A stretch of 64,000 nucleotides of DNA from Pseudomonas sp. 31-12 (GCF_003151075.1 NZ_CP029482.1:2976001-3040000), one strand, 5' to 3'. Positions 47,401 through 57,483 are shown, counted from the stretch's first letter. Made by a program: numbers and translations. The notes: generated by a model from the sequence alone, not told the origin.

Positions 47401-50212
47401 CATTGACCTTGATGGCCTCAGCAATCCGCAGTTCACCTACCAATGGCAGGCGACCAATGGAGTCAGCTTCGTCGACATCGCCGGCGCCACCGGGAGCACG
47501 TTCACGCTTGGCCAGGACCAGGTCGGCGATCAAGTGCGCGTGGTGGTCAGTTACGTGGATGACTTCGGTGTGGCCGAAAGCGTGGCGTCCGACCCTTCGG
47601 ACCCGGTGGCCAACGTCAATGACGCACCGACAGGCGCGTTGCTGATCAGCGACACGACGCCTGAACAAGGCCAGGAGCTGACCGCGCTGACGGCCGGGAT
47701 TGCCGATGCGGATGGGTTGGGCACCTTCAGCTTCCAATGGCAGCAAGGTATCGGCACTTCCTTCACCAACATCACCGGAGCGACCGCTGCGACGTTCACC
47801 CCGGGTCTGTTGCAGAGCAATCTGCAACTGCGGGTGATCGTGCGTTATACCGATGGCTTCGGCACGCTGGAGACGGTGACCTCTGCGGCAACCGCAGCCG
47901 TTACGCTACCGCCTGGCGTGGTGCTAGTGGGTACCGCTTTGGCCGACACCCTCACCGGTGGCGCGGGTGCCGATGTGCTGCTTGGCCTGGGCGGGAACGA
48001 TACGCTCAATGGTCTGGCCGGCATTGACCAGTTGTTTGGCGGCACTGGCAACGACATTCTCAACGGCGGAGACGGCAACGACGTCCTCAATGGCGAGGAC
48101 GGCAACGACACCCTCAACGGTGGGCTCGGCGCGGATGCCATGAACGGCGGTGCCGGCAACGACACCTTTGTGGTGGACAACGTCGGTGACACCGTCATCG
48201 AGGCACTGAATGGCGGTACCGATCTGGTGCAAACCAGCCTGGCCAGCTATGTGCTCGGCGCCAACGTCGAAAACCTGACCTATACCGGTGCCGGTAACTT
48301 CACTGGTACCGGTAATGCGCTGGCCAACACCCTCACTGGTGGGGTCGGTAACGACGCCCTCAATGGCGGGGACGGCAACGACATCCTCAACGGCGGGCTC
48401 GGCGCAGATGCCATGAACGGTGGTGCCGGCAACGACACCTTTGTGGTCGACAACGTCGGTGACAGCGTCATCGAGGCACTGGGCGGTGGTACCGATCTGG
48501 TGCAAACCAGTCTGGCCAGCTACGTGCTCGGCGCCAACGTCGAAAACCTGACCTATACCGGAGCCGGTAACTTCACCGGTACCGGTAACGCGCTGGCCAA
48601 CACTATCACCGGCGGGGTCGGTAACGACGCCCTCAGTGGCGGGGACGGCAACGATATCCTCAACGGTGGGCTCGGCGCGGATGCCATGAACGGTGGTACC
48701 GGCAACGACACCTTTGTGGTCGACAATGTGGGTGACACTGTTGTCGAGGCGCTGGGTGGCGGTGCCGATCTGGTGCAAACCAGTCTGGCCAACTACGTAC
48801 TGGCTGCCAACGTCGAGAACCTGACCTTTACTGGAGCCGGTAACTTCACCGGTACCGGTAATGCGCTGGCCAACACCCTCACGGGCGGTGCCGGTAACGA
48901 CGTGCTTAATGGCGGTGCGGGTGCAGACCAGATGGTTGGGGGAACCGGCAACGATACCTACGTCGTCGATGTTGCAGCGGACGTGGTGGTTGAATTGGCG
49001 GGTGGCGGTACGGATACCGTGCAGACGTCGCTGGCCAGTTACACGCTGGGTGCCAACCTCGAAAACCTGACCTTTACCGGAGCCGGAAACTTCACCGGTA
49101 CCGGTAACGCGCTGGCCAACACCCTCACCGGCGGTGCAGGTAATGACACCCTCAATGGTGATAGCGGCAACGACACGCTCAACGGTGGGCTCGGCGCGGA
49201 TGTCATGAACGGCGGTGTCGGCAACGACACCTTTGTGGTCGACAACGTCGGTGATACCGTCAACGAGGCGCTGGGCGGTGGTACCGATCTGGTGCAAACC
49301 AGTCTGGCCGCCTACTTGCTGGGTGCCAACGTCGAGAACCTGGCCTTCACCGGAGCCGGCAACTTCACCGGCACCGGTAATGCGCTGGCCAACACCCTGA
49401 CCGGCGGGGTCGGGAACGACGTCCTCAATGGCGGCGCGGGCGCTGACCGGTTGGTTGGGGGCGCCGGCAACGATACCTACATCGTCGATACAACCGCAGA
49501 CGCGGTGGTAGAAGTGGCGGGTGGTGGTACGGATACCGTGCAGGCGTCGCAGGCCAGCTACACGCTCAGCGCCAACGTCGAGAACCTGACCTACACCGGC
49601 GTCGGCAACTTCGTTGGCAACGGCAACGTGTCGGACAACGTCATCACCGCCGGGGCAGGTAATGACACCCTCAATGGTGGCAGCGGCGACGACATCCTCA
49701 CCGGCAACGGTGGTAACGACACGCTCAATGGTGACCTCGGCAACGACACGCTGCTCGGCGGGCTGGGTGACGACCGCCTGGATGGCAGTACCGGCAACGA
49801 TCTGCTCCAGGGTGGCGATGGCAACGACACGCTGCTCGGCGGTATCGGTAACGACACGTTGTTGGGTGGCAACGGCAATGACTTGATCGATGGCGGTGCT
49901 GGCAACGATACGGTCACGGGTGGTGCCGGCAACGACCTCATGGATGCCGGCAATGGGAACGATATCTTCCTGTTCGCAGCGGGCTTCGGGGCCGATCAGA
50001 TCTTCAACTTCGATGCCAACGCGGCGGGAGGCCAGGACCTGCTCGATATTTCCTCGTTCGGCGTCACAGCTGCGACCTTTGCCGCCACCGTCATCATCAC
50101 CGATGTCGGTGCGGATACCTTGATCAGCTCCGCAGGCGCTGAGTCCATCCGCCTGATAGGGGTGGCCGACGCAACGACAGTCACTGCTTCGGACTTCATT
50201 TTGGCTACTTGA
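38444..50212 (+). CDS. Giant RTX protein with two animal-type haem peroxidase domains
   Basis: 3,922 residues, no N-terminal signal. Peroxidase domain 1 (about 1-870) has the distal motif [11 protein letters not shown] (Asp160, His161), EHNRL, proximal His550 in YRFGHSML and NLARGRD. RTX-like Gly/Asp repeats (about 900-1140) and an Ig-like module (about 1350-1480) follow. Domain 2 (about 1492-2380) repeats the whole unit with His1694 and His2079. More RTX repeats, three Ig-like modules (about 2830-3160) and a C-terminal RTX array (about 3160-3900) end in a hydrophobic tail (DFILAT) typical of type I secretion signals. Ten GxDGxxGTxDD motifs lie inside the peroxidase domains. GAGGG precedes the ATG by 8 bases. 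Related to P. putida PehA (PP_2561) and MopA-type manganese-oxidising peroxidases. Secretion through the divergent ABC-HlyD-TolC operon is very likely; the substrate is inferred. Confidence 0.93.
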   Translation: MANFNKSDLEFILKQIFIAEAHANGTSLGDLLPNSQVPFGLRTVDGSFNNLVAGQSEFGAADNSFLRLLDASYRASYAGTGTVVDPQPRIISNLINDQTANNPAAVAANGGATPIISPGLDGVFGTDDDKEVFFIPNESPDVGLTAGFNSWMTFFGQFFDHGLDLVSKSSTDIVFIPLMPDDPLFTPGSPTNFMVLSRAVRTAGADGIVGTSDDGQPNTTSPFVDQSQTYSSHPSHQVFLREYVLNAAGDPVATGRLITNRDLGADGKFGTADDGDGESGGMATWAVVKAQARDILGINLTDLDVHNVPLLATDAYGSFIRGPNGMPQVVMRTSNGADGIAGTADDVTQLVEGNRDAPISLASAVSTGHGFLDDIAHNAAPVVVGGVLQADADADVGNAQPVGAGGNNLTYDNELLDAHYIAGDGRANENIGLTAVHHVFHSEHNRLVQQSKQTILAAGDLAFLNEWLVDDVAAMPTTLAEISALVWDGERLFQAAKFGTEMQYQHLVFEEFGRSIQPQIDAFLAPNGYDTSINPAILAEFAHVVYRFGHSMLTETVDRFDPEFNPLLTDPNNPDSQMGLIAAFLNPLAFAGSGATADEAAGAIIRGVTRQLGNEIDEFVTEALRNNLLGLPLDLPALNLARGRDTGIPTLNEARREFYASTGDSQLKPYISWADLADNLKHPESLVNFIAAYGTHDTITSATTLADKRDAALALVFGGPGAPADRLDFLNGSGTWANVTKAGKDGVLGTADDLTGVTITGVDDIDFWVGGLAEQKMPFGGMLGSTFNFVFETQMEALQDGDRFYYLSRTAGLNFGTELENNSFAKLIMLNTDVTHLSNTVFLTPTYTLEVNQANQFTGLGANGGADPTGGLMINGVEIVPLVIRNNPDTVGADSNYLQYTGEDHVVLGGTAGNDILISGDGDDTLYGDGGNDRLEGGAGNDAVLGGAGDDIITDSFGDNRLEGNAGNDVIVAGSMLAGGNLILGGDGQDFIVTTEDISTTFGGQGDDFILGAKTNLPATGNEGDDWIEKGTQDGAPGDNASPLLNDDVIGNDIFIGGAGFDEMIGEGGDDIFVGSDAQDNMDGMSGFDWVTHKNDRIGVTVDLTMAALAQPHGNAPNQNNGPFNPVGASPASILDRFAEVEGLSGSKFGDVLKGDNIDAVTIVDHGGTTGSALTNVALIRGLEQLLADAGLPTTGFATGNIILGGDGSDLIEGRGGDDLIDGDKWLNVRIAVYDAGDVNHTGPEIASFDSMVDMIPFMLDGTYNPGQLKAVREILPGTSTGGAAFDTAFFSGVQSEYVVTRDDRGTASLADDVWTVADTVAGRDGVDTLLHIERLQFADTQQVLVPGLNAQPVGRPTIADGNGGAITVGDMLTVSVAGVTDANNVGGTLNNSSVSYYWQFEADPGTGVFEDIILLPAGDLAFQSADGTSFKVSPDLAGLSLRVKAIYQDGHGTTEVVFSQPTAVVAPGAPVVPVAQAPVVDATAGGEGLNMVRSDLNFILDQIKIAEADAAGQDMLSLIPNIRAPLGLRAVDGSNNNLLNLNGINNTQYGAADNVFPRLTDPVFNPAEGAPAGFFGPGSPAIPGSSYQQTSGAVFDSQPRTISNLIVDQTSNNPAAYATAYDAGADGVLNYGVPDNDDVLKEGVRIVASPGMDGQFGTGDDHDVYLFENTTADAGLSAPFNAWMTFFGQFFDHGLDLLTKGGSGTVYIPLQPDDPLYVPGGHTNFMVLTRATNQPGADGVLGTADDVREHTNTTTPFVDQNQTYSSHPSHQVFLRGYELTDNGPIATGRLITNRDLGADGKFGTSDDTEIGGMATWKVVKAQANDILGIRLTDADVDNSPLLATDAYGNFIKGPNGFPMVVMKGADGLGGTADDVLVEGNPLAPVDLTNAVRTGHQFLADIAHNAAPVFSGGVLVPDADSNIGNAVPVNPQTGANLAYDNELLDAHYIAGDGRVNENIGLTAVHAIFHAEHNRLVAQTMDTVLDSADLTFLNEWLLAPVSALPVNQAEIDALVWNGERLFQAAKFGTEMQYQHLVFEEFARTIQPRVDLFFAPTQVYDVDLDASIVAEFAHTVYRFGHSMLTETVDRYDVDFNVVGDPNSADPDQQLGLIAAFLNPLAYAASGVTPEDATSAIIRGVTRQAGNEIDEFVTEALRNNLLGLPLDLPAINIARGRDVGIPSLNEIRRDIYSQTGDTQLKPYTSWVDLVQHLKHPESLINFIAAYGTHDTITAATTLEAKRAAAMALVFGGTDAPADRMDFLNSTGTWANVTRAGKDGLLGTADDLKGVTVTGVDAIDLWIGGLAEEKTPFGGMLGSTFNFVFENQMEKLQDGDRFYYLERTSGLSMNAELESNSFAKLIMANTSATHLPGLVFSDPGFYLERDQSKQFNDGLGNADPLGENGEQVVFRDNPLTAGPDTNYIRYTGDQHIVLGGTNNADILIASEGDDTVWGDGGNDRIEGGDGNDQLRGGAGDDIISDRGGDDNIQGGDGNDVLHGGNGVNLIIGGFGNDFIVTGEDASEAIGGQGNDFILGSKANEQDMGNEGDDWIEKGTSDGAPGDNFDPLGNDPVIGHDVFIGASENDKFNGEGGDDIMVGSLGFGDRYIGGSGYDWATFKDLAQGVSIDFTDRFFDVPPVPGSGASALVRFDIMEGLSGSAHGDFLRGNSEDATSLPTAGATGSVLTNINLIDGLADLLPAGATFFDGGNIILGGSGSDLIEGRGGDDIIDGDKWLNVRISVRANIDGTGPEIATFDSMEPMVPLMLNGTYNPGQLVIVREILTGNDRYDTAVFSGNSSEYLVEVQGDTVIVTDLVAGRDGVDRLTGIERLQFSDLAQESGVGTALNEGPSGHLAILDDATGLRDDTPVAGQLLRVSNRAVHDADNQTLANPTGAVTGAVAYYWQVENIPGTGIYEDITVVAAGEATRATGTTYRVADDIAGLNIRVRAVYQDTKGTLEIIDSSGNSTPTVGPTVNGLLVQNQLLTADPSSIIDLDGLSNPQFTYQWQATNGVSFVDIAGATGSTFTLGQDQVGDQVRVVVSYVDDFGVAESVASDPSDPVANVNDAPTGALLISDTTPEQGQELTALTAGIADADGLGTFSFQWQQGIGTSFTNITGATAATFTPGLLQSNLQLRVIVRYTDGFGTLETVTSAATAAVTLPPGVVLVGTALADTLTGGAGADVLLGLGGNDTLNGLAGIDQLFGGTGNDILNGGDGNDVLNGEDGNDTLNGGLGADAMNGGAGNDTFVVDNVGDTVIEALNGGTDLVQTSLASYVLGANVENLTYTGAGNFTGTGNALANTLTGGVGNDALNGGDGNDILNGGLGADAMNGGAGNDTFVVDNVGDSVIEALGGGTDLVQTSLASYVLGANVENLTYTGAGNFTGTGNALANTITGGVGNDALSGGDGNDILNGGLGADAMNGGTGNDTFVVDNVGDTVVEALGGGADLVQTSLANYVLAANVENLTFTGAGNFTGTGNALANTLTGGAGNDVLNGGAGADQMVGGTGNDTYVVDVAADVVVELAGGGTDTVQTSLASYTLGANLENLTFTGAGNFTGTGNALANTLTGGAGNDTLNGDSGNDTLNGGLGADVMNGGVGNDTFVVDNVGDTVNEALGGGTDLVQTSLAAYLLGANVENLAFTGAGNFTGTGNALANTLTGGVGNDVLNGGAGADRLVGGAGNDTYIVDTTADAVVEVAGGGTDTVQASQASYTLSANVENLTYTGVGNFVGNGNVSDNVITAGAGNDTLNGGSGDDILTGNGGNDTLNGDLGNDTLLGGLGDDRLDGSTGNDLLQGGDGNDTLLGGIGNDTLLGGNGNDLIDGGAGNDTVTGGAGNDLMDAGNGNDIFLFAAGFGADQIFNFDANAAGGQDLLDISSFGVTAATFAATVIITDVGADTLISSAGAESIRLIGVADATTVTASDFILAT
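48113..49950 (+). repeat. Tandem RTX-coding repeat array
   Basis: Units beginning at the codons for LNGG(L/A)GAD start at 48113, 48386, 48659, 48905, 49178, 49424 and 49670, giving periods of 273, 273, 246, 273, 246 and 246 bases. The longer form encodes [24 protein letters not shown], the shorter one ending in a GADQMVGG or GADRLVGG start. Each unit pairs two or more GGxGxDxx calcium turns with an [19 protein letters not shown] block. The DNA identity is high enough for recombination-driven copy-number change. Confidence 0.9.
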
Positions 50213-50252
50213 GGTTCTAATCGGTATTGCTGCAGGGAGCGTGTACAGAGGA

Positions 50253-50283
50253 GGGAGGGCAATGGATGCCCTCCCTTTTTTTA
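50253..50283 (+). terminator. Intrinsic terminator of the RTX peroxidase gene
   Basis: GGGAGGGC (50253-50260), a 7-base loop, GCCCTCCC (50268-50275), then a run of eight T. The rest of the 50213-50536 gap shows no gene or other element. Confidence 0.92.
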
Positions 50284-50536
50284 TCATCTGTGAAGCACTC
50301 CAGTAGCCGTTCAACCAGCGTGAAACAAGTCCAGATAATGTTGAAAACCTATGGAAACGTCTATTGGAGGGGGCGCCAGAAAATCTGATCCGCACAACCA
50401 CTCCTCAGCTAAGTCTTTGCTTCCGTTCATTAATCCCGGACAATCGCGCCCCTGTTTCGGCCAGGGCGCTGCCCGTCGGATTTTCCGACTCGTCCTGACC
50501 GGGTAGCAAATGACCGGAATGCGGAGATCCCACCGG

Positions 50537-51817
50537 ATGAATGATCAGGCCAATAGCGTCGACGAACGCTATGTAGCGGCGGCACCAGCGACTCTCACTA
50601 GCTGGAATCGCCATGACACCACCTGGATGCTGGGCCTGTTTGGCACGGCCATCGGGGCCGGTACCCTGTTTTTGCCAATCAATGCGGGGCTGGGCGGTTT
50701 CTGGCCGTTGCTGATCCTGGCGGTGCTGGCGTTCCCCATGACCTTTTACGCACACCGTGGCCTGACCCGCTTTGTGTTGTCCGGCCGCGAAGGCGCGGAC
50801 ATCACCGAAGTGGTGGAAGAGCACTTCGGCATCAAGGCCGGTGCGTTGATCACCTTGCTGTACTTCTTCGCGATCTTCCCGATCCTGCTGATCTACAGCG
50901 TGGCCCTGACCAATACCGTGGGCAGTTTCCTCGAGCATCAACTGCACATCATGCCGCCACCGCGCGCCGTGCTGTCACTGGTGCTGATCCTCGGCCTGCT
51001 GGCGGTGGTGCGTTGCGGCGAGCAGGTGATCGTCAAGGCCATGAGCCTGATGGTCTATCCGTTCATCGTGGCGCTGCTGTTCCTCGCGGTGTTCCTGATC
51101 CCGCACTGGAACGGCGGCATCCTGGCCACGGCGTCAACCCTGCCTGAGCCGTCGGCGCTGCTGCACACGCTGTGGCTGGCGATTCCGGTGATGGTGTTCT
51201 CGTTCAACCATTCGCCGATCATCTCGGCGTTCGCAGTGGACCAGAAGCGTCGCTACGGCGAACACGCTGAAGAACGCAGCTCGCAGATCCTGTCCCGCGC
51301 CCACGCCTTGATGGTGGTGATGGTGCTGTTCTTCGTCTTTAGCTGCGTGCTGACCTTGTCTCCAGCGCAACTGGCCGAAGCCAAGGCGCAGAACCTGTCG
51401 ATCCTGTCGTACCTGGCCAACCACTTTAGCAACCCGACCATCGCCTTCGCAGCACCGTTGATTGCCTTTGTGGCGATTTCCAAGTCGTTCCTGGGCCACT
51501 ACATCGGCGCCAGTGAAGGGCTCAAAGGCCTGATCGTCAAAAGCGGTAAACGCCCGGCGCCGAAAACGCTGGACCGTATGACCGCCGCGTTCATGCTGGT
51601 GGTGTGCTGGATTGTCGCGACCCTGAACCCAAGCATTCTCGGCATGATCGAAACCCTCGGCGGTCCGGTCATCGCGGCGATCCTGTTCCTGATGCCGATG
51701 TACGCGATCCGCAAAGTGCCGGCAATGGCGCGTTATCGCGGTCAGGCGTCCAACGTCTTCGTGACGGCGGTGGGTTTGGTGGCTATCTCCGCGTTGATTT
51801 ATTCGCTGAGTGCCTGA
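50537..51817 (+). CDS. Amino-acid permease of the SdaC/HAAAP (serine/threonine) type
   Basis: 426 residues from the ATG at 50537 (MNDQANS; GGAG 10 bases upstream). About 11 hydrophobic segments; the first contains GTAIGAGTLFLPINAGLGGFWP, and FSFNHSPIISAFAVDQK in the middle is a hallmark of the hydroxy/aromatic amino-acid permease (HAAAP) family, SdaC/TdcC branch. Proton-coupled import of serine or threonine is the best guess. No serine dehydratase gene is adjacent. Confidence 0.88.
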   Translation: MNDQANSVDERYVAAAPATLTSWNRHDTTWMLGLFGTAIGAGTLFLPINAGLGGFWPLLILAVLAFPMTFYAHRGLTRFVLSGREGADITEVVEEHFGIKAGALITLLYFFAIFPILLIYSVALTNTVGSFLEHQLHIMPPPRAVLSLVLILGLLAVVRCGEQVIVKAMSLMVYPFIVALLFLAVFLIPHWNGGILATASTLPEPSALLHTLWLAIPVMVFSFNHSPIISAFAVDQKRRYGEHAEERSSQILSRAHALMVVMVLFFVFSCVLTLSPAQLAEAKAQNLSILSYLANHFSNPTIAFAAPLIAFVAISKSFLGHYIGASEGLKGLIVKSGKRPAPKTLDRMTAAFMLVVCWIVATLNPSILGMIETLGGPVIAAILFLMPMYAIRKVPAMARYRGQASNVFVTAVGLVAISALIYSLSA

Positions 51818-51857
51818 TCAGTGCAGCTCGTTTGATTTGATTTGCTGGAATGAATGA

Positions 51858-51891
51858 CGGCTGATCCGCTTTGCGGGTTGGCCGTTTTTTT
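51858..51891 (+). terminator. Intrinsic terminator of the permease gene
   Basis: CGGC...CCGC, loop TTT, GCGG...GCCG with an internal mismatch, followed by seven T. Confidence 0.75.
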
Positions 51892-51931
51892 GGGGGGTGA
51901 GTGTCGGTTCTTGCAGATGTACCCGGAACCC

Positions 51932-52033
51932 CTGTGGGAGCTAGCCTGCTAGCGATGGACACCCAGACACCGCGTTCAGTCAGACCACACGCGTAATCGT
52001 TGACGTCCATCGCTAGCAGGCTAGCTCCCACAG
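51932..52033. repeat. REPIN with a covarying variant core
   Basis: Left arm 51932-51959 (CTGTGGGAGCTAGCCTGCTA...) and right arm 52006-52033 are exact inverses. Both carry GCTAGC where the other copies in this window have GCGAGC or GCGGGC, so both arms changed together. Confidence 0.85.
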
Positions 52034-52068
52034 GGAGAATGCGTGCGCTTACACAAAAAACCAGGCAT

Positions 52069-52103
52069 AAAAAAACGCCGCTCATCTCACGATGGGCGGC
52101 GTT
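52069..52103 (-). terminator. Intrinsic terminator of acnB
   Basis: On the minus strand AACGCCGC, a 14-base loop, GCGGCGTT and a T-run (A-run at 52069-52075 on the plus strand), just after the acnB stop. Confidence 0.88.
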
Positions 52104-52121
52104 TGTTATTGCGTTGCGGCG

Positions 52122-54731
52122 TTAGGCTTGAACGACCGGGATGTTGGCGTTCGCAGCAGCTTCACGGAACTCGGCGATCTGGTCGAAGGACAGGTAGCGG
52201 TAAACATCAGCCGCCATGCTGTCGATCTTGCCAGCGTATTCCATGTACTCCTCGACGGTCGGCAGGCGACCCAGGATGGAAGCAACAGACGCCAGCTCGG
52301 CCGAAGCCAGGTAGACGTTCGCGCCGTCACCCAGGCGGTTCGGGAAGTTACGGGTCGACGTCGACACCACGGTGGAGTTCGGCTCTACACGTGCCTGGTT
52401 ACCCATGCACAGCGAGCAGCCTGGCATTTCCATGCGTGCGCCGGCCTTGCCGTAGATACCGTAGTAGCCTTCTTCGGTCAGCTGGTGAGCGTCCATTTTG
52501 GTCGGCGGCGACAGCCACAGACGGGTTGGAAGCTGACCCTTGACCTGATCCAGCAACTTGCCGGCAGCGCGGAAGTGACCGATGTTGGTCATGCACGAAC
52601 CGATGAACACTTCGTCGATCTTCTCGCCAGCAACGCTGGACAGCAGACGGGCGTCATCCGGATCGTTTGGCGCGCAGAGCACAGGCTCTTTGATGTCAGC
52701 CAGGTCGATTTCGATGATTTCAGCGTATTCGGCGTCAGCATCGGCAACCATCAGCTCAGGGTTGGCAACCCAGGCTTCCATCGCTTGGGCGCGACGTTCC
52801 AGGGTACGCGCATCGCCGTAGCCTTCGCCGATCATCCAGCGCAGCAGGGTGATGTTGGAGTTCAGGTACTCGGTGATCGATTCTTTCGACAGCTTGATGG
52901 TGCAACCGGCAGCCGAACGTTCAGCCGATGCGTCGGACAGCTCGAAAGCTTGTTCGATGCTCAGGTTGTCCAGGCCTTCGATTTCCAGGATGCGGCCGGA
53001 GAAGGCGTTCTTCTTGCCTTTCTTCTCAACGGTCAACAGGCCAGCCTGAATCGCGAAGTAAGGAATGGCGTGAACCAGGTCACGCAGGGTGACGCCCGGT
53101 TGCATTTTGCCTTTGAAGCGCACAAGGATCGATTCCGGCATGTCCAGCGGCATAACGCCAGTGGCGGCGGCGAACGCTACCAGGCCAGAACCGGCCGGGA
53201 ACGAAATGCCCATCGGGAAACGGGTGTGCGAGTCACCACCGGTGCCGACGGTGTCCGGCAGCAGCATACGGTTCAGCCAGCTGTGGATGATGCCGTCGCC
53301 CGGACGCAGGGAAACGCCGCCGCGGGTCATGATGAAGTCTGGCAGGGTGTGGTGGGTGGTCACGTCGATCGGCTTAGGGTAAGCCGCGGTGTGGCAGAAG
53401 GACTGCATCACCAGATCGGTCGAGAAGCCCAGGCACGCCAGGTCTTTCAGTTCGTCACGGGTCATAGGACCGGTGGTGTCCTGAGAGCCGACGGTGGTCA
53501 TTTTCGGTTCGCAGTAGGTGCCAGGACGAACGCCTTTGCCTTCTGGCAGACCGCACGCCTTGCCAACCATTTTCTGTGCCAGGGTGAAGCCTTTGCCGGT
53601 GTCGACAGGTGCTTCAGGCAGCTTGAACAGGTCGGTAGGGCCCAAGCCCAGTTCGGCACGGGCCTTGTCGGTCAGGCCGCGACCGATGATCAACGGGATA
53701 CGGCCGCCGGCACGTACTTCGTCCAACAGTACCGGAGTCTTCATTTCGAAGGTGGTCAGGACTTCGTCAGTGCCGTGTCTGCAGACTTTGCCAGCATGCG
53801 GATACAGGTCGATCACGTCGCCCATGTTCATGTTGGTAACGTCGAATTCGATTGGCAGTGCGCCGGCATCTTCCATGGTGTTGTAGAAGATCGGAGCGAT
53901 CTTGCTGCCGAAGCAGAAACCGCCGGCACGCTTGTTCGGTACGAACGGAACGTCGTCGCCGAAGAACCACAGCACCGAGTTGGTGGCGGATTTACGCGAA
54001 GAACCGGTACCGACCACGTCACCGACGTAGGCGATAGGGAAGCCTTGACCGCGCATTTCTTCAATCTGCTTCATCGGACCGGTGACGCCCTGGACGTCAG
54101 GCACGATGCCTTCACGAGCCATTTTCAACATGGCGAGGGCGTGCAGCGGGATGTCCGGGCGGGACCAGGCGTCCGGAGCAGGGGACAGGTCGTCGGTGTT
54201 GGTTTCGCCGGTGACCTTGAACACGCGCAGGCTGATCTTGTCGGCCAGCACAGGGCGGTTTTTGAACCACTCGCCGTCAGCCCAGGATTGCAGCACGCCT
54301 TTAGCGTGAACGTTACCGTTCTTGGCTTTTTCAGCAACATCGTGGAACGCGTCGAACATCAGCAGGGTGTGCTTGAGTTCTTCGGCAGCGACTGGCGCCA
54401 GTTCGGCGTCGTCCAGCAGATTGACCAGGGTCACGATGTTGTAGCCGCCTTGCATGGTGCCAAGCAGTTCAACAGCGCGTTTCTTGTCGATCAGAGGGGA
54501 TTTTGCTTCGCCTTTGGCGAGTGCAGACAGGAAACCGGCCTTTACATAGGCTGCTTCGTCCACACCTGGCGGAATGCGATTGGTGATCAGGTCAACGAGG
54601 AAAGCTTCTTCGCCAGCCGGGGGATTCTTCAGCAGCTCGACCAGGCCTGCAGTTTGTTCGGCGTTTAGCGGCTGGGGAACGATACCCAGTGCTGCACGCT
54701 CTTCGATATGTTTGCGGTAGGCTTCAAGCAC
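52122..54731 (-). CDS. acnB: Aconitate hydratase B / 2-methylisocitrate dehydratase
   Basis: 869 residues, the usual AcnB length, when the start is the GTG at 54731 ([12 protein letters not shown]) with GAGGG 8 bases upstream. The ATG at 54779 would add 16 non-conserved residues. N-terminal HEAT-like helices lead into the swivel domain ([16 protein letters not shown]) and the Fe-S domain with cluster ligands in [10 protein letters not shown] and GCSLCMGNQ. It interconverts citrate and isocitrate in the TCA and glyoxylate cycles and doubles as an iron-responsive mRNA binder in some bacteria. Followed by a clear terminator. Confidence 0.97.
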   Translation of the reverse strand: MLEAYRKHIEERAALGIVPQPLNAEQTAGLVELLKNPPAGEEAFLVDLITNRIPPGVDEAAYVKAGFLSALAKGEAKSPLIDKKRAVELLGTMQGGYNIVTLVNLLDDAELAPVAAEELKHTLLMFDAFHDVAEKAKNGNVHAKGVLQSWADGEWFKNRPVLADKISLRVFKVTGETNTDDLSPAPDAWSRPDIPLHALAMLKMAREGIVPDVQGVTGPMKQIEEMRGQGFPIAYVGDVVGTGSSRKSATNSVLWFFGDDVPFVPNKRAGGFCFGSKIAPIFYNTMEDAGALPIEFDVTNMNMGDVIDLYPHAGKVCRHGTDEVLTTFEMKTPVLLDEVRAGGRIPLIIGRGLTDKARAELGLGPTDLFKLPEAPVDTGKGFTLAQKMVGKACGLPEGKGVRPGTYCEPKMTTVGSQDTTGPMTRDELKDLACLGFSTDLVMQSFCHTAAYPKPIDVTTHHTLPDFIMTRGGVSLRPGDGIIHSWLNRMLLPDTVGTGGDSHTRFPMGISFPAGSGLVAFAAATGVMPLDMPESILVRFKGKMQPGVTLRDLVHAIPYFAIQAGLLTVEKKGKKNAFSGRILEIEGLDNLSIEQAFELSDASAERSAAGCTIKLSKESITEYLNSNITLLRWMIGEGYGDARTLERRAQAMEAWVANPELMVADADAEYAEIIEIDLADIKEPVLCAPNDPDDARLLSSVAGEKIDEVFIGSCMTNIGHFRAAGKLLDQVKGQLPTRLWLSPPTKMDAHQLTEEGYYGIYGKAGARMEMPGCSLCMGNQARVEPNSTVVSTSTRNFPNRLGDGANVYLASAELASVASILGRLPTVEEYMEYAGKIDSMAADVYRYLSFDQIAEFREAAANANIPVVQA

Positions 54732-55139
54732 AGTTATTACCCTCATCAGTGGTCCCAAATGGGTGTCCGGGACGCTCATCCCGAAATTGCCGTACTCATG
54801 CGCTGCGTGGCGTTGTGGGCCACTTAGCCAGAATTACCGACAATTCCTTACAGAAGCTGCTTTCAAAGTTTTACGCCTGCAGAACGGGGAGCTGATGAGG
54901 GTTGGCGTAGCGCTTTTCCCCGCTGGAAAAACCCTTCGCCAACTCCGCTCTGAAGGAACGACTGTGCTCGTGACGCTTTGAAAACAGCTTCTAACGGACA
55001 TTGGCGCCTTAAAAGGCTGGCTGATTCTACGGCAAAAAAAAATTAAAGGTAAGTTAGCCCCTCAAGATTGAGGGGTGATCAATGTTAGACAAAGGGCTAA
55101 CATGCCGGCCTGTTCTGCTTTCCCGTGTTTTGCCTACCT
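54732..55139. promoter_or_regulatory. acnB / DUF1289 divergent region with overlapping hairpins
   Basis: 408 bases. At 55053-55101 an outer pair GTTAGCCC/GGGCTAAC (55053-55060 and 55094-55101) overlaps by three bases an inner perfect hairpin CCCCTCAA/TTGAGGGG (55058-55065 and 55068-55075). The two pairings therefore compete. The remaining bases hold the divergent promoters; no gene seen. Confidence 0.5.
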
Positions 55140-55610
55140 ATGCCCAATCAGACCATCAAGACCCCCTGCGTCGGCCTCTGTTCCACTGTTTACGGTGATC
55201 TGGTGTGCCGTGGTTGCAAGCGTTTCCACCATGAAGTGATCAACTGGAATGGTTACAACGAGGAGGAGAAGCGCGCGGTGTGGCTGCGTCTTGAGCAGCT
55301 GCTATCCCAGGTGATGGCCAGCAAACTGGAAGTTTTCGACCCCCAGCGCCTGCGCCTGCAGCTGGAGCAGCGCAAGATTCGCTTTGTGCCGCATCAGTCG
55401 GAATATTGCTGGGCGTATCAGCTGATTGCCCGGGGGGCGCGGGTGATCAACAACCTGGAAGCCTACGGGATGGTGCTGATGCCGGAGTTTCGCGACTGGA
55501 ACCTGCCGGAACTGCGCGATGCCATTGATCGGGAATTCTTTTTGCTGTCGGAGGCGCATTACCAGCGCTACATCGCCCCCGGTTTCCTCCGGGATGCGTT
55601 CGGCGGCTGA
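55140..55610 (+). CDS. DUF1289 domain protein
   Basis: 156 residues from MPNQTIK. The N-terminal DUF1289 Cys cluster is TPCVGLCSTVYGDLVCRGCKRFHHEV. A longer C-terminal part (VFDPQRLRLQLEQRKIRFVPHQ...) is present in pseudomonad versions. Possibly Fe-S or Zn binding through the four cysteines; function unknown. The gene order acnB-DUF1289-usp matches PA1787-PA1789 of P. aeruginosa. Confidence 0.85.
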   Translation: MPNQTIKTPCVGLCSTVYGDLVCRGCKRFHHEVINWNGYNEEEKRAVWLRLEQLLSQVMASKLEVFDPQRLRLQLEQRKIRFVPHQSEYCWAYQLIARGARVINNLEAYGMVLMPEFRDWNLPELRDAIDREFFLLSEAHYQRYIAPGFLRDAFGG

Positions 55611-55618
55611 ACACATAA

Positions 55619-55756
55619 CCTGTGGTGAGGGGATTTATCCCCGTTGGGTTGCGAAGCAACCCCAAAATCAGGCACCCGGATGGATCAGACATACCGTGTG
55701 CGTCGGTTTTGCGGCGACTGCATCGCCGAACGGGGATAAATCCCCTCGCCACAGGG
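55619..55756. repeat. REPIN, GGGGATTTATCCCC subtype
   Basis: Arms based on TGTGGTGAGGGGATTTATCC (left, from 55619) and GGATAAATCCCCTCGCCACA (right, ending 55756) face each other between two convergent genes. Confidence 0.85.
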
Positions 55757-55768
55757 GCACCGCCTGTC

Positions 55769-56632
55769 TCAATGCTGAGTCACAATCTCCTCCAGATGGT
55801 CCATGATCGTATCCGGCTTCAGCACCAGCACATCGCTCTCCACCGCATCCAGCACCACCTCCGCCGTATTCCCGATCAACGCTCCGGACAACCCTGACCG
55901 CGCGACCGTCCCAATCACCGTCACCGCCGCCTGAAGCTTGTGGACCATGTACGGAATCAACACATCCGCCGGACCTTCCTCGATGTGCAGGTGTTCGTCG
56001 TCGATATCAAACTCGGCCTGGAACGATTTGCACTGTTCGCGATAACGCGCCTCGATGGTTTCGCTGAGCTGTAACGTCGGGTCCGCCGCCGACAGCATCG
56101 GTGACGGATGGGCGCTGACCACATGCAGATGGGCCTTGGCCAGGCTGGCGATGTCGTAACCGTGATCGACGATGGTGGCGTGCAAGGTGCGGTGCTCGCC
56201 ATCGGTATTGCCGACATCAATGGCCGCCAGAATCACGCCGCCGGTCCACGGTTTCGAGGTTTTCACCAGCAGCACCGGGGTCGGGCAATAACGCAGCAAT
56301 TTCCAGTCCGCCGGGGTCAGCAGGGCTTTTTTCAGCGGGCTGTCGGGGTAGTGCTGTTTGACCACCAGTCCGCAGCCTTCCGCCTGCTGCACATCGACGA
56401 TGGTTTCGTGCAGGCTCTCATTCCAGGCCTGCTCGGTGGTGACGCTATAACCGTCCTCGATCAAGGCTGCCTTGAGCACGCCCAGCATGCCGCTATGGTC
56501 ATGCTTGCGATCGCACACCAGCAAGTGCAGATGCGCCTGGGTCACGCCGGCAATCAGTTTGGCCCGTTTGAGCGCCAGGCTTTCCGAGTGTTCGGGTTCG
56601 ATGACCACCAGGATGCTGCGAATGGCTTGCAT
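55769..56632 (-). CDS. Tandem universal stress protein (UspE-like)
   Basis: 287 residues from MQAIRSILVV (GGAG 9 bases upstream). Two UspA domains in tandem: residues about 1-140 and 150-285, the second ending with TVIGTVARSGLSGALIGNTAE, the ATP-binding glycine loop. Such double-Usp proteins respond to starvation or oxygen limitation. Conserved next to acnB and DUF1289 in Pseudomonas. Confidence 0.9.
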   Translation of the reverse strand: MQAIRSILVVIEPEHSESLALKRAKLIAGVTQAHLHLLVCDRKHDHSGMLGVLKAALIEDGYSVTTEQAWNESLHETIVDVQQAEGCGLVVKQHYPDSPLKKALLTPADWKLLRYCPTPVLLVKTSKPWTGGVILAAIDVGNTDGEHRTLHATIVDHGYDIASLAKAHLHVVSAHPSPMLSAADPTLQLSETIEARYREQCKSFQAEFDIDDEHLHIEEGPADVLIPYMVHKLQAAVTVIGTVARSGLSGALIGNTAEVVLDAVESDVLVLKPDTIMDHLEEIVTQH

Positions 56633-56795
56633 GATCGGGATCTCCAGGAAGGTAAAAAAATACTGCGTTGGACAACTATAGTTCTTCGCCGCCAAACCGG
56701 TACTTGATGCATATCAACGGTGGCGACTGGTGGTCTTGCGGCAGGCCGGTATAATCGGCGCCCTTCGATTTATACCTTTTTATTCCGTGAGCCCC

Positions 56796-57404
56796 ATGAT
56801 CCTTCCCGAAATTCACGAGTTCCTCGGCTGCCGCACCCCCGATGGCTGGGTCCAGGCCGCGCTTGCCGATCAGGAAACCCTGCTGATCGACCACAAGAAC
56901 TGTGAGTTCAAGGCGGCCAGCACGGCGTTGAGCCTGATCGCCAAGTATCACTCCCACGTCGACCTGATCAACCTGATGTCGCGCCTGGCCCGGGAAGAGC
57001 TGGTGCACCACGAGCAGGTCATGCGCCTGATGAAAAAGCGCAAGATCGAGTTGCGTCAACTGTCCGCCGGGCGTTACGCCTCGGGCCTGCGCAAAGTGGT
57101 GCGCAGCCACGAGCCGGTCAAACTGGTGGACACGCTGGTGGTTGGCGCTTTCATCGAGGCCCGCAGTTGTGAGCGTTTCGAGGCGCTGGTGCCGCATCTG
57201 GACGAAGAACTGGGCAAGTTCTATTTCGGCTTGTTGAAAAGCGAAGCGCGGCATTTCCAGGGTTATCTGAAACTGGCTTACCAGTACGGTGATGCCAAGG
57301 ACATTGCCCAGGTGATCGACAAGGTCCGCGCTGCCGAGCAGGAACTGATCGAGTCACCGGACGTGGAGTTTCGCTTTCACAGTGGTGTCCCGGCCGCAGC
57401 GTAG
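56796..57404 (+). CDS. miaE: tRNA 2-methylthio-N6-isopentenyladenosine hydroxylase MiaE
   Basis: 202 residues from MILPEIHEFLGC. A ferritin-like di-iron four-helix bundle: ligand motifs include LARE-ELVHHEQV (ExxH), EARSCERFE and KSEARHFQGY (ExxH). MiaE hydroxylates ms2i6A37 of tRNA to ms2io6A. Length and motifs match the family. It ends at a clear terminator. Confidence 0.92.
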   Translation: MILPEIHEFLGCRTPDGWVQAALADQETLLIDHKNCEFKAASTALSLIAKYHSHVDLINLMSRLAREELVHHEQVMRLMKKRKIELRQLSAGRYASGLRKVVRSHEPVKLVDTLVVGAFIEARSCERFEALVPHLDEELGKFYFGLLKSEARHFQGYLKLAYQYGDAKDIAQVIDKVRAAEQELIESPDVEFRFHSGVPAAA

Positions 57405-57455
57405 TTATAAGATCTTACAAACTGTTAAAAACTCTTAAGAGTATGAAACATCGCC

Positions 57456-57483
57456 AAAAACCGGCCCTTGAGGCCGGTTTTTG
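57456..57483 (+). terminator. Intrinsic terminator of miaE
   Basis: ACCGGCC, loop CTTGA, GGCCGGT followed by five T, with a matching A-run before the stem. Confidence 0.9.

Noticed and set aside
48113-49950. Regular repeats resembling a CRISPR array
   Set aside because: The period is 246-273 bases, in frame, and encodes RTX calcium turns; there are no short direct repeats with unique spacers and no cas genes.
47924-50401. 825-codon frame antisense to the RTX array
   Set aside because: A mirror image of the Gly/Asp repeats (Val/Ile/Thr-rich repeats) with no ribosome site; explained by the repetitive codons of the sense gene.
52092-54668. 858-codon frame antisense to acnB
   Set aside because: acnB is unambiguous on the other strand; the antisense product has no recognisable domain.
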